Shown here: in pieces, positions 38,683 through 47,762 of the stretch | Position numbering within the stretch: position 1 is the stretch's first letter | How the letters are laid out: the number at the start of each line of letters is the position of its first letter | Assembly: GCA_016716525.1 (NCBI GenBank) | Contig: JADJWE010000001.1 | Span: 1,922,001 to 1,986,000 of the forward strand | Length of the DNA stretch: 64,000 bases | Source: Candidatus Flexicrinis affinis | GTDB lineage: Bacteria > Chloroflexota > Anaerolineae > Aggregatilineales > Phototrophicaceae | Direction of reading: 5' to 3' | Position numbers and translations under genes: made by a program | Notes under the pieces: generated by a model | The model's input: only the letters and a program-made list of their open reading frames with translations | Database searches by the model: none | What the model was told of the DNA's origin: nothing

Positions 38683-41600
38683 TCCGACGCAGGCGGCGTC
38701 ATCACGATCTTCTTGCGAATTCCGGTCTGCGACGACGGCTTCTCTGTCGCACGGTCCAGCGGGATGACGAACTGGAACACCGAGCCGGAGTCGAGTTCGC
38801 TTTCGACCCAGATGCGCCCGCCGTGCCCTTCGACCAGACGCTGGGTGATCATCATGCCCAGCCCGGTCCCCTTCTGCGTCCGCGCGCGCGTGTCATCGCT
38901 GCGGAAGTAGTCCTCGTTGAAAATCCGCTTCAGGTCGGCACTGCTCATGCCGATGCCTGAGTCCCGCACCGTCACGTACAGCGACGGCCCGAGTGTACGC
39001 CCGCCGGGCAGGTCGAAGCTGTCGACCGGCTCGACCGTGACGGCCATCTCCGAACCTGCAGGGCTGTATTTGTGCGCATTGCTGATCAGGTTGGTCATCA
39101 CCTGAACGAGTTTCTTATGATCGCCGAACACGGTAGGAAGCTCTGACGGCATGTCGACCGAGACTGTCTGTTGTTTGTCCTCAAACTGCTGCTGGAACGA
39201 TTCGAGCGTATCTTCGACTACCGTACGGAACTGGAGCGGCTCGTAGGCGATCTGCAGGCGGCCCGCGTCCGACGCCGCGATGTCGCGCAGGTCGTCGATG
39301 ATGTCCTGCATGCGTTCGGCGTTCGAGCGAATCACAGCGAGAAACTGCTCGCGCTGCTGGTCGTTCATCGCGCTCGCGACGCGCGGGTTGAGCAGCGTGT
39401 CGCTGTATCCCTTGATCGACGTCAGCGGATTCTTCAGTTCGTGCGCTGCAAATGCCACGAATTCGCTCTTGTTCTCCGCCGCACTCACGATCCGTTCGTA
39501 CAATTGCGCGTTGGCCAGCGCGATACTGGCACGCTCCGTCAAACGGTTGACGAAGTCGAGATCGGTCAGTCGGAAAGCTTCGCCTGTGGTTTCAAGCACC
39601 AGCAGTGCGATCACATCCTCGCCGGATCGCATCGGCACGGTAATCTGGCTGACCGCGCCGCGCAAGCTGGGGGCGTAATCCGGGTCGAAGCGCAGGTCGG
39701 CAAGATCGGCCACGCGGGTGCGCATCACGCGCTGCACGATGCCTCGGTCGATCGGCCATAGCGATCCCTGCGCGCCGTCCGGGTAATCTTCGGGGTCGTA
39801 GCCTTCGATGGCCAGCACGCGCATTGCCTGACTGACCACATTGACTTCGCCGAGCACACACGCCTCGGCCCCGGTTACCCTGCTGGCCCAGCGCAGCGTG
39901 ATCTTCGCCACCTCTCGCTGATCTAGCGCGCGCGCCAGCTCGGAGTCGATGCTGGCGAGTGTTTGAAGTTCCTCGAGGCGCTGGTTCAGCGCGCTTCCGG
40001 TCATTTCGAACAGGCGGGCGTTTTCAATCGCTACCCCGGCCTGCGACGCAAACGTGGACAGAAGCTGCACCTCGTCATGGTTGAACAACTGGCCGTTCTT
40101 CTTATTCAGTACCTCGAGCACGCCGATAATGCGATCCTTGGCCAGAAGCGGCACTGCCACGATCGAATTCGACCGGAACCCGGTCTCCCGTGTAACCTCA
40201 CCTTGCCAGCTTCGGTCGATACGCGTGTCGTTTGCGACCTGCGGCTGTTTTGTGCGCAGCACCGCGCCGATCAGGCCGCGGTCTTGCGACACGCGCGTGC
40301 CGGTCAGCTCCTGCTCCGCTTCGCCGAGCACCACGCGGAAGATCATGTCGTCGCTGTCCTCGTCCGACCGCAAAAGCAGCGATCCGGCCTCTGCCTCGAG
40401 GATCGCTACTGCGCTCTCGGTAATCAGGCGAAGCAGCGTGTTGACGTCACCCGCTTCTGCGGCCACCAACTGCTGACTGACTTCGTTCAGCGCAGCAAGC
40501 TGACGCGCGCGCGCGTTCACCTCATCGAACAACTGCGCCTTTTCAAGCGCAGTGGCGGCGAGACCGGCTAGGTTGATGAACGTCGCCATGTCGTCCGACG
40601 TGTACGGAATCGTGTCACGTTTGCCGAGCGCAAACACGCCAAGCCGGCGGTTCTGCGCCACAAGCGGCACACCCATCCACGCGCGGATACGCGGGCTGTC
40701 GTAGAGTGTGCCAAACGTGCCTATCTGCTTCTCGCGGTTGTAGTCTTCGTAGCGGCGCGACTCGCCCGACCTGAGGATTTGGCTGTAGATGTCGTTTCCG
40801 AGCGGCCAGCGCCGGCCTTCGCGCGCGTTGTAGCGTTCGTCCTCTTCGAGGAAGAATGCAAAGTACAACTGTTCCTGTTCGGCGTCGAAGAACGCGATGT
40901 ACTGGAAGTCCGACTTGAGCAGGCGGTTGGTCTGCGCGCTGATAAGTTCGAGAAGGTCGTCCAGCGTGCGGGTGAAGTTCGACGCTTGGCCCAATGAGCT
41001 GAGCACGTCCAGTTCTTTCACGCGCTGTTCGAGCGTCTCGACCGACTGTGCGCGCTCAATGGCCACGGCAAGCTGGCCAGTCAACGCCGACAGGAACCGC
41101 AAATCCTCATAGTCATACGCGCGACGGCTGCCTTGCCTCGGCCCAAGCACCGCAAAACCGAATAAGCGCTCCGATCCGGGCAGCCCGGCGATGACGGACG
41201 GTGCGAGCACGTCGATACGCGCCTTGTCACTGAGCAAGTCGGGCGGGAGCGGCTGACCGGGCACGAATGTCACTGGCGCACCAACAGTCAGCAGATATGA
41301 CGCAAGCGGCGCATTGGCGGGAAAACGAAGCTCCGTTTCCCCGCTTGCAGCCATATAGTCGCCGCCCGGCGCGCGCTGGACGAAGACCACGAGATGCTTC
41401 GGGCTAATCCCCTGATCGACAGCCTCGCGAAACGCAGCGATCGCTTTGTCGACGTCGGTCAATTCGGTCAGGCGTTGGCCGAAATCCTCGACGATCGACT
41501 GCAGCGCGCGGCGTTGACGGAAAAAGACGGTGTCGATGCGGACTTGCAGACGCGCTCGGATAGGCAGAAACAGGGCGGCGATCACAAAAATCGTGACGGC

Positions 41601-42845
41601 GATCAACACCGGGTTGTCAGGCACCATGCTCGACGCCATCAGGCCGAAGCCGAGCGTCAACAGGAAGTATCCAATCACCAGCGCAACGAGCAGAAACACG
41701 TACGTGATCGACTGACTGACCAGGGAATCGCTGTCGACACGGCGCGGCGCGTTGAGGGCAAACGGGAAGCTGAGCACCGTGGCCAGCAGAAACGGCATCG
41801 CGGCCTGCGGCGAGATCGGCAGCGTAAACCCCGGCGCAAGCAACCGGAGCACGACCGCAGCAATCCAGACGAGGAACGGGACGGCGCTCAACATCAGGCC
41901 GATCAAAACGATGCCGCTCTGATTGCGCGCTTCACGGCTTGCCGCGCGCCGGCGCTGCCACAACATCGTGAACACCAGCAGGACGGCACCGCCCAGACAG
42001 GCGCCAAGCGCGATCGAGACACCGGTCTCGTAACTGGCGGCACTCGACGGGCCGGAGATCATCACCGCGGCGACGACCCCGGCGGCAACTCCGGCAATCA
42101 AGGCTGCCGGACGAAGGATCGGCACGCGATAGGCGATCGGCAGTGGCGCTGGAATCGAAAATCCGAACAGGAGCATCAATCCGCCAGCAAGGCCGGCGGC
42201 AATCGCCCAAAGCGGACCGAGGATGCTGGCAGTCGACACGTCGTAGATGCCGCCGATCGTCACAGCCATCGCGGCACAAATGCCCGACGCGACAAACGCA
42301 CCGACCGACTCGCGCCGCCAAAGGAACAGATAAACCGCGGTCAACAGCGACACGACACCCGCCACAAACGGAATGCCGAAGTATGCAAACAGATCTACAA
42401 ACGGCAGACGGGTTAGTTGGACCGTGGCGCTGCGTGCCACGCCGGCTGTGGTCTCCGCTTCCACTGTAACGGTATCGCCTGCGGATAGGGTGCCCAGCAC
42501 TTCGTTGAGACCTGTGCGGGCTGCCGCCGAGTCGACTCGAGAGAGCGCCGTCCCGTTCACGGCGACAATTCGATCGCCTGCAGTAAGGCCTGCATCGCTG
42601 CCCGGCCAATTCGACGTGCCGACCGGCCCGGCCTCGACGACCGTCAGCACGGGCGAGATCAAAACCCCTAGAAACGGGCGTGACGCCGTGATGAGAGCTG
42701 TGGCTAAATAAACAAGCATCGCCAACGCTGCGACCGCAATGAGCCCCCCGGACAGCGCGTAGAGCACGCGCTCTCGCGGGCTGGTCGGCACACGATCCGT
42801 TGTGCGCGGTAGCAGTCCTTGCAGCCGGGCAGTAATTGCACCCAT
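38679..42845 (-). CDS. Large multi-GAF sensor histidine kinase with N-terminal PDZ and membrane domain
   Basis: A 1388-residue kinase. One transmembrane helix (about 28-52) is followed by a PDZ-like domain (about 60-145, DAGLTAGDRIVAVNGTAL), then about eight more helices to residue 430. At least three, perhaps four, GAF-type domains cover about 450-1105. The HisKA domain has the phosphorylated His in AAHELKNPL (His1135), and the ATPase has the N box NLISNAHKYS, G1 DSGIGM and G2 GTGLGM. The PDZ-between-helices layout recalls ComP-type kinases. No response regulator is adjacent, so the partner is unknown. The extracytoplasmic PDZ may sense peptides or protein termini, which is inference. Confidence 0.88.
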   Translation of the reverse strand: MGAITARLQGLLPRTTDRVPTSPRERVLYALSGGLIAVAALAMLVYLATALITASRPFLGVLISPVLTVVEAGPVGTSNWPGSDAGLTAGDRIVAVNGTALSRVDSAAARTGLNEVLGTLSAGDTVTVEAETTAGVARSATVQLTRLPFVDLFAYFGIPFVAGVVSLLTAVYLFLWRRESVGAFVASGICAAMAVTIGGIYDVSTASILGPLWAIAAGLAGGLMLLFGFSIPAPLPIAYRVPILRPAALIAGVAAGVVAAVMISGPSSAASYETGVSIALGACLGGAVLLVFTMLWQRRRAASREARNQSGIVLIGLMLSAVPFLVWIAAVVLRLLAPGFTLPISPQAAMPFLLATVLSFPFALNAPRRVDSDSLVSQSITYVFLLVALVIGYFLLTLGFGLMASSMVPDNPVLIAVTIFVIAALFLPIRARLQVRIDTVFFRQRRALQSIVEDFGQRLTELTDVDKAIAAFREAVDQGISPKHLVVFVQRAPGGDYMAASGETELRFPANAPLASYLLTVGAPVTFVPGQPLPPDLLSDKARIDVLAPSVIAGLPGSERLFGFAVLGPRQGSRRAYDYEDLRFLSALTGQLAVAIERAQSVETLEQRVKELDVLSSLGQASNFTRTLDDLLELISAQTNRLLKSDFQYIAFFDAEQEQLYFAFFLEEDERYNAREGRRWPLGNDIYSQILRSGESRRYEDYNREKQIGTFGTLYDSPRIRAWMGVPLVAQNRRLGVFALGKRDTIPYTSDDMATFINLAGLAATALEKAQLFDEVNARARQLAALNEVSQQLVAAEAGDVNTLLRLITESAVAILEAEAGSLLLRSDEDSDDMIFRVVLGEAEQELTGTRVSQDRGLIGAVLRTKQPQVANDTRIDRSWQGEVTRETGFRSNSIVAVPLLAKDRIIGVLEVLNKKNGQLFNHDEVQLLSTFASQAGVAIENARLFEMTGSALNQRLEELQTLASIDSELARALDQREVAKITLRWASRVTGAEACVLGEVNVVSQAMRVLAIEGYDPEDYPDGAQGSLWPIDRGIVQRVMRTRVADLADLRFDPDYAPSLRGAVSQITVPMRSGEDVIALLVLETTGEAFRLTDLDFVNRLTERASIALANAQLYERIVSAAENKSEFVAFAAHELKNPLTSIKGYSDTLLNPRVASAMNDQQREQFLAVIRSNAERMQDIIDDLRDIAASDAGRLQIAYEPLQFRTVVEDTLESFQQQFEDKQQTVSVDMPSELPTVFGDHKKLVQVMTNLISNAHKYSPAGSEMAVTVEPVDSFDLPGGRTLGPSLYVTVRDSGIGMSSADLKRIFNEDYFRSDDTRARTQKGTGLGMMITQRLVEGHGGRIWVESELDSGSVFQFVIPLDRATEKPSSQTGIRKKIVMTPPASD

Positions 42846-42937
42846 GAGATACGCCTTCGCTCGTTGGCCCTGCGTGCAATTGTAACATCACCTCGCGTGT
42901 TTTCACCCTTGCCGCCTTAATTCACGAGAGGAACGCG

Positions 42938-43516
42938 ATGTCACACGCCGTCCCCGACTCGATGAAGCGAGTCATTGTCATCGGCAGCACCGGCTCTGGA
43001 AAAACGACGCTCGCACGCGAACTTGCCCGGCTGATCGGTGGTGTTCATATCGAACTCGACGCCTTCAATTTCCTGCCCGGCTGGACCGACCGACCGCTGG
43101 ATGACATGCGCGCGCTGGTCGCCGATGCAGTGCAGGCCGAACGTTGGGCCGCGTGCGGCAACTACGGCAAGATTCGGGACATCGTGTGGCCGCTGGCCGA
43201 TACGGCGGTCTGGCTTGATTACCCCCTGCCTCGCATCCTGTGGCGTCTGACTCGACGTTCAATCACCCGCGCGATCACACGCGAAGACCTGTGGAATACC
43301 GGCAACCGAGAGAACTTCTTCCAGCATCTGAAATGGAACAAAGATTCGCTGTACTACTGGGCCATCACCACGAGAAAACGGCGTACGGTGCAGTATGAAG
43401 CGCTCTTCTCGTCCGAGCCGTACGATCGCATCCGGCTGGTGCGGCTTCCGAGCGTGAGGGACACGCAAGCGTGGTTGCAGTCGGTTCATGCCGTGTATTC
43501 CGGGCGTTCAGGTTGA
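42938..43516 (+). CDS. P-loop kinase, topology-modulation/adenylate-kinase-like
   Basis: A 192-residue nucleoside-kinase-fold ATPase. Walker A is GSTGSGKTTLAREL. A following HIELDAF segment with Asp, a lid-like region with several Arg (WRLTRRSITRAI), and WNTGNRENFF are typical of the FlaR/topology-modulation protein group related to adenylate and shikimate kinases. The substrate is unknown. The ATG follows GAGAGGA by six bases. A later Met (MKRVIVIGS) is possible but has no better ribosome site. Confidence 0.8.
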   Translation: MSHAVPDSMKRVIVIGSTGSGKTTLARELARLIGGVHIELDAFNFLPGWTDRPLDDMRALVADAVQAERWAACGNYGKIRDIVWPLADTAVWLDYPLPRILWRLTRRSITRAITREDLWNTGNRENFFQHLKWNKDSLYYWAITTRKRRTVQYEALFSSEPYDRIRLVRLPSVRDTQAWLQSVHAVYSGRSG

Positions 43517-43573
43517 ATCGCATCTATCGGCCTGTTACTATCAGGGTCTGCGAATTTGACTGGTATATAGACT

Positions 43574-45286
43574 ATGGCGAATCAGCGGGGCAAGCGCTGG
43601 ATTGTGTCCGAGCCCGCCCCGGACGCATTGTTGGCCGGGTATCGCGGGATGACCCCGATCCTCGCACAAGTGTTGTTCAACCGTGGGCTGACCACCCCTG
43701 AGGACGCCGCGGAGTTCCTCGCGCAGCACGACATCCGTCATAACCCGTTCCGGCTTGCCGACATGCCGAAGGCCGTCTCGCGCCTGCGCGAAGCCATCAA
43801 AGCCGGCGAATCGATCGTGGTTTACGGCGACTTTGACGCCGACGGCGTGACCGCAACCGCCCTTATGGTGCAGGGACTGACGGCGCTTGGTGCGGCGCAC
43901 GTCCGCGCGTACATCCCCAACCGCGTCGACGAAGGCTATGGCCTGAATGTCGGCGCCATCGATATGCTGTACGACGAAGGTCATCGCCTCATCGTGACCG
44001 TTGACTGCGGTATCCGCGCGCTGGACGAAATCGCACATGCGCGCCGCCGTGGCATCGACGTGATCGTGACCGATCATCACTCGCTCGGGCCGGAGCTTCC
44101 CGACGCGTACGCCGTCATCAACTGCAAGCGCCCCGGCTACGACGAGCCGATGCTGGCGGGCGTCGGCGTAGCGTTCAAGGTGATCGACGCGCTGCGCCGC
44201 GCCGAACTGCAGAATGGCGGGTCGGATCGCGCGCAGGCGCTCGATCTTACGCAGCTTCTCGACCTCGTTGCGATCGGTACCGTAGCCGACCTGATGCCGC
44301 TGAATCACCTCGAGAATCGTTCGCTCGTCCGGCAGGGCCTCGACGTGCTGCGCTCGGCCCGGCGGCCCGGAATTCAGGCGCTGCTGGACGTATCCGGTAT
44401 TAGCCCTGAGTCCGTTACGACCAGCAGCATTGCGTTCGGGATCGGCCCGCGCATCAACGCCGCCGGCCGCCTCTCGGACGCCATCGACGCTTACCGCCTG
44501 CTCAGTTCAGCCACGTCCGACGAAGCCGAACCGCTTGCCGAGCTGCTGCAGCGGCTCAACACCGAGCGGCAGGAGAAGACCCGAATTGCCCAAGACCTCA
44601 TCCGCAGTGAGATCGGCGAGACGTTTGACGGCCCATTGATCTTCGCCGGCCACCGCGACTTGGAGTCGGGCATCGTCGGTCTGGTCGCAGGCCGGATGGT
44701 CGAGGAATACTTCCTTCCGTCGATCATCCTCGAATACGGCGACGACGAAAGCCGCGCGTCCTGCCGCAGCATTCCCGAGTTTGACATCACGGCGGCGCTC
44801 GACCAGTGCGCCGACCTGCTCGTCCGCCACGGGGGCCATGCGCTCGCCGCCGGCTTCACTGTGCGCAATCCGAATATCCCGGTTCTGCGCGAACGGTTGT
44901 CCGACCTCGCCCGCGAGGCGCTGCGCGGCAAGACTGTCGAGCCGACGCTCGAGGTCGATGCGAAGATCAAAGTCCACAGCATCACAGACGGGTTGGTCGA
45001 AGAGTTGGCGCAGCTTGAGCCGACCGGCAACGGGAATCGGCAACCGGTGTTTGCCGTCGAGCGCGCGCACATCATGGACGCGCGCACGGTCGGCAAAGAG
45101 GATAAGCACCTCAAGCTGAAGATCGCGCGGGCAGGCATGGGCCAGCTCGACGCGATCGGCTTCGGCCTCGGTCCTGTGCTGGGTGAACTGGATCGGTTCG
45201 CGGACATCGCATTCACGCTCGAGTTCAACACGTTCCGGGACCGGCGCACCGTGCAGCTGCGCCTCGAGGACGTCAAACCGTGCTGA
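43574..45286 (+). CDS. recJ: Single-stranded-DNA-specific exonuclease RecJ
   Basis: A 570-residue DHH-family 5'-3' exonuclease acting in RecF-type recombination and mismatch repair. DHH motifs are visible: VVYGDFDADGVTA (motif I), VTVDCGIRA (II), VIVTDHHSLG (III, DHH) and MLAGVGVAFKV (IV). The DHHA1 region has GHRDLESGIVGLVAGRM and RHGGHALAAGF with its GGH, then a C-terminal OB-like domain. Length matches bacterial RecJ. No Shine-Dalgarno is obvious before the ATG at 43574. It ends four bp from the convergent antiporter stop. Confidence 0.95.
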   Translation: MANQRGKRWIVSEPAPDALLAGYRGMTPILAQVLFNRGLTTPEDAAEFLAQHDIRHNPFRLADMPKAVSRLREAIKAGESIVVYGDFDADGVTATALMVQGLTALGAAHVRAYIPNRVDEGYGLNVGAIDMLYDEGHRLIVTVDCGIRALDEIAHARRRGIDVIVTDHHSLGPELPDAYAVINCKRPGYDEPMLAGVGVAFKVIDALRRAELQNGGSDRAQALDLTQLLDLVAIGTVADLMPLNHLENRSLVRQGLDVLRSARRPGIQALLDVSGISPESVTTSSIAFGIGPRINAAGRLSDAIDAYRLLSSATSDEAEPLAELLQRLNTERQEKTRIAQDLIRSEIGETFDGPLIFAGHRDLESGIVGLVAGRMVEEYFLPSIILEYGDDESRASCRSIPEFDITAALDQCADLLVRHGGHALAAGFTVRNPNIPVLRERLSDLAREALRGKTVEPTLEVDAKIKVHSITDGLVEELAQLEPTGNGNRQPVFAVERAHIMDARTVGKEDKHLKLKIARAGMGQLDAIGFGLGPVLGELDRFADIAFTLEFNTFRDRRTVQLRLEDVKPC

Positions 45287-45290
45287 GGCG

Positions 45291-46256
45291 TTACACGCCG
45301 ATCAGCGGTCTGAAGAACACCAGCATGATGTAAACGATGTAGGTAGCGACGAGCACGATGCCTTCAAGCCGGGCGATGCGGCCGTCACGGATGAGGAGTC
45401 CCATCAGGACCGTCATGAGCAGCATGAAGGGCGCGTCGAACGAGAGCGCCTGCCCGTTGATCTCGTAAGGGTGCAGGACACCGGTCACGCCGAGGATCAA
45501 CAGAATATTGAAGATGTTCGACCCGATGACGTTGCCCAAAGCAATCTCGTGCTGTCCTTTGGTCGCCGCCACGACCGAGGTCGCTAATTCCGGCAGCGAC
45601 GTCCCGACCGCCACCAGCGTTACTCCGATCACCAACTCGCTGACGCCGAGGAAACGCGCGATGTTCACGGCGCCGTCTACCGTAAGCTGTGCGCCGATCA
45701 CCAGCAGCACGACCCCGACGGCGATCCGGCCCACTTCCTTCAGCACGTTATGCTGCTCGGGGTGCGCGGCCGACTCCCGTGACTCTGTCGTGTCCACGTG
45801 CTGTTCGCGGCTTTCACGAAATGCGCGCGCGATGTAGAGGACGATACCGCCGACCAGGATCAGGCCGTCGACGCGGCTCAAGTCGCCGTCGATCACCAGC
45901 AAGACGTAGCCGAGCACGGCCACGCCCAGCATGATGACCCAGTCGCGCTGAACATCGCGTGTACTCAGGGCACGTGAGGCAATTGCCGCGCTCATGCCGA
46001 GGATCAGGCCGATGTTGGCGATGTTCGAGCCAATGATGTTGCCGACGGCGATGTCATTGGTGTCGCGCACAACGGCGACCAGATTGGTCACTAGTTCCGG
46101 CACCGATGTGCCAAAGGCGACGATCGTCAGGCCGATAATGACGACCGGCACGCCCAAGACCCGCGCCAATCGCGACGCTCCCTCTACGAGCCAGTCGCCG
46201 CCGAAATACAAGCCAGCCAATCCGAGCGCGATGTAGATAAAGTCGAGCACAACCAT
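45291..46256 (-). CDS. Calcium/sodium antiporter, YrbG/CaCA family
   Basis: A 321-residue cation exchanger of about ten helices. The two alpha-repeats are VAFGTSVPELVTNLV with NIIGSNIANIG, and VAVGTSLPELATSVV with NVIGSNIFNIL. The acidic residue of each GTSxPE motif and the following Asn-rich loop form the ion-binding site. A cytoplasmic hydrophilic loop (SREQHVDTTESRESAAHPEQH) lies between the halves. It would export Ca2+ in exchange for Na+ or H+. The ribosome site is weak. Confidence 0.92.
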   Translation of the reverse strand: MVVLDFIYIALGLAGLYFGGDWLVEGASRLARVLGVPVVIIGLTIVAFGTSVPELVTNLVAVVRDTNDIAVGNIIGSNIANIGLILGMSAAIASRALSTRDVQRDWVIMLGVAVLGYVLLVIDGDLSRVDGLILVGGIVLYIARAFRESREQHVDTTESRESAAHPEQHNVLKEVGRIAVGVVLLVIGAQLTVDGAVNIARFLGVSELVIGVTLVAVGTSLPELATSVVAATKGQHEIALGNVIGSNIFNILLILGVTGVLHPYEINGQALSFDAPFMLLMTVLMGLLIRDGRIARLEGIVLVATYIVYIMLVFFRPLIGV

Positions 46257-46280
46257 TCGAGAGTCCGTCGGCTTTCATAC

Positions 46281-46310
46281 GACACCGCGGGCGTGATGAC
46301 CCGCGGTGTC
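46281..46310. terminator. Hairpin between the zinc-ribbon protein and antiporter genes
   Basis: Perfect eleven-base-pair stem (46281-46291 with 46300-46310), eight-base loop. No clear T-run; it may be a terminator for the zinc-ribbon gene transcript or an RNA stability element. Confidence 0.55.
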
Positions 46311-46359
46311 TAAGGTACGCGCTGAAGTGTACCGCAAATCGCTCGGCTGGCGAGGGCCG

Positions 46360-47757
46360 CTAGTTCTGCCGCTCCAAGGAGCCGCAATCGGGCCGGTTTC
46401 CGACGATACTCACATTGAACTTGAACGACGCTTCGAGCGGCAAGTCGCTCCACGTTTCAAACGGGATGTCGCACTGGTAGGTATCGTCTTCGCTTGTCCT
46501 GAGCGTGATCATGTAGCGTTCTTCACGGCCCGACTCGCGTTCACAGCCCAGGCTCGGGAACACGCCAGTGCAGCCTCCCGCCGTGCTTGTGTTGAGTCGG
46601 GGGTCGGGCCATGCGGGCGTTTGATCGCGCGCGCCTGATGCATTCGCAGTCCGCGAATAGCCCCATCGGTTGACCATATACGTGCATACGTAGTCGTAAA
46701 CCGGTTCGCTGCGATAGCGCGGCACGCATACCCGTTCTTGCCGGAATGTCCCATCACCGAGGTCGACCTGCCGCATGCTGCAGTCCTCGCCGTCGGGTAC
46801 CTGCCGAGAGCCGACCTGCTCGTAATTGCGCGAGACGCTGTACGCGTCGGCCGGCATCACCGAGCATAGCCCCGAGCCAGCAACCGCGCTGAAGCGCTCG
46901 ATGTTTATCGCACGTTCCCAATTGAATGCGGTGACATAGCCGGTTTGCTCGCGCTTGGCGAATATCGCAAACAGGGCAGCTGCGACGACGACGAGCACGA
47001 TAGCGCCAATGACGTACGGCATCCACTTCGGCCGGGACGGCTTGGCCTGCGTCTTGGGCGGGCCATAGGTCTCGGCCATCTGCCGCGCAACAAGGTCCTC
47101 GCGCTCGAATCTCTGCCCGGCGGCAGCTTCACGCGCGGCCTGCTTCTTGACCTCTGCGGCGGCGGACTGCGGCGCACCGCATCGACCGCAGAACTCGGCA
47201 TTCCCCGCCACGAGAGAATTGCACGCCGGGCAGACCTTATCCGCGCCGACGTACACGTGATCCTTGACGGCAATCTTCTCGTCGTCGGACGGGAAGTAAC
47301 GCCAAGAGGCGTCCTGCTGCGCACCGCACACGGGGCAGAACTTGTGTGTCTTGCCGAGCAGCTTGGTGGTCCCGCAGAATCTGCAGTCCCACAGCATCTC
47401 GTAGATGCCTTCTTCGTAGACGGTCTGCTCGCCCACGCGGCTGATGACACGCGGCTCGTCGGGCTGGGCCTCGTCCGGGCGCGGCGCGACAGGAGGCGCC
47501 GATTGGGCACGGCGGGGCGGAGGCAGCCTGCCCATGTCGGCGTACATCTTTCGCGCCGGCTCGTAATTCGGGTCAAGCTCCAGCGCCTGATCCAAGCACT
47601 TGATCTTGTCCGCTTCGGCCTCGACAATCTCAGCCGCCAGCGTCCAGCCTTCCGCGCTCGGCGCGGCACTCAGAATCTGATCGACAAGCGACAAGGCTGC
47701 CTGCCGGTCTCCTTGCTGTAGGACTTGACGTACATCCTGCAGTGATGAGTCGGTCAT
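46360..47757 (-). CDS. TPR/zinc-ribbon single-pass membrane protein of unknown function
   Basis: A 465-residue protein. The N-terminal 70 residues look TPR-like (EADKIKCLDQALELDPNYEPARKMY). Then come two zinc ribbons, CRFCGTTKLLG...FCPVCGAQ and CPACNSLVAGNAEFCGRCGAPQ, and one transmembrane helix (WMPYVIGAIVLVVVAAALFAIF, about 240-262). The C-terminal 200 residues probably lie outside the membrane and have several Cys. Function not recognised. It follows the beta-helix gene by five bases and is probably cotranscribed with it, so the two proteins may act together. Zinc ribbons suggest cytoplasmic protein or nucleic-acid contacts. Confidence 0.7.
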   Translation of the reverse strand: MTDSSLQDVRQVLQQGDRQAALSLVDQILSAAPSAEGWTLAAEIVEAEADKIKCLDQALELDPNYEPARKMYADMGRLPPPRRAQSAPPVAPRPDEAQPDEPRVISRVGEQTVYEEGIYEMLWDCRFCGTTKLLGKTHKFCPVCGAQQDASWRYFPSDDEKIAVKDHVYVGADKVCPACNSLVAGNAEFCGRCGAPQSAAAEVKKQAAREAAAGQRFEREDLVARQMAETYGPPKTQAKPSRPKWMPYVIGAIVLVVVAAALFAIFAKREQTGYVTAFNWERAINIERFSAVAGSGLCSVMPADAYSVSRNYEQVGSRQVPDGEDCSMRQVDLGDGTFRQERVCVPRYRSEPVYDYVCTYMVNRWGYSRTANASGARDQTPAWPDPRLNTSTAGGCTGVFPSLGCERESGREERYMITLRTSEDDTYQCDIPFETWSDLPLEASFKFNVSIVGNRPDCGSLERQN

Positions 47758-47762
47758 TCAAG

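Noticed and set aside
41394..42416. 340-residue plus-strand open frame over the sensor kinase
   Set aside because: Antisense to a gene with consistent domains; composition is low-complexity Arg/Asp/Gln/His.
43555..43573. TATATA just before recJ as a promoter
   Set aside because: It lies only a few bases from the start codon and has no -35 partner at a suitable distance.
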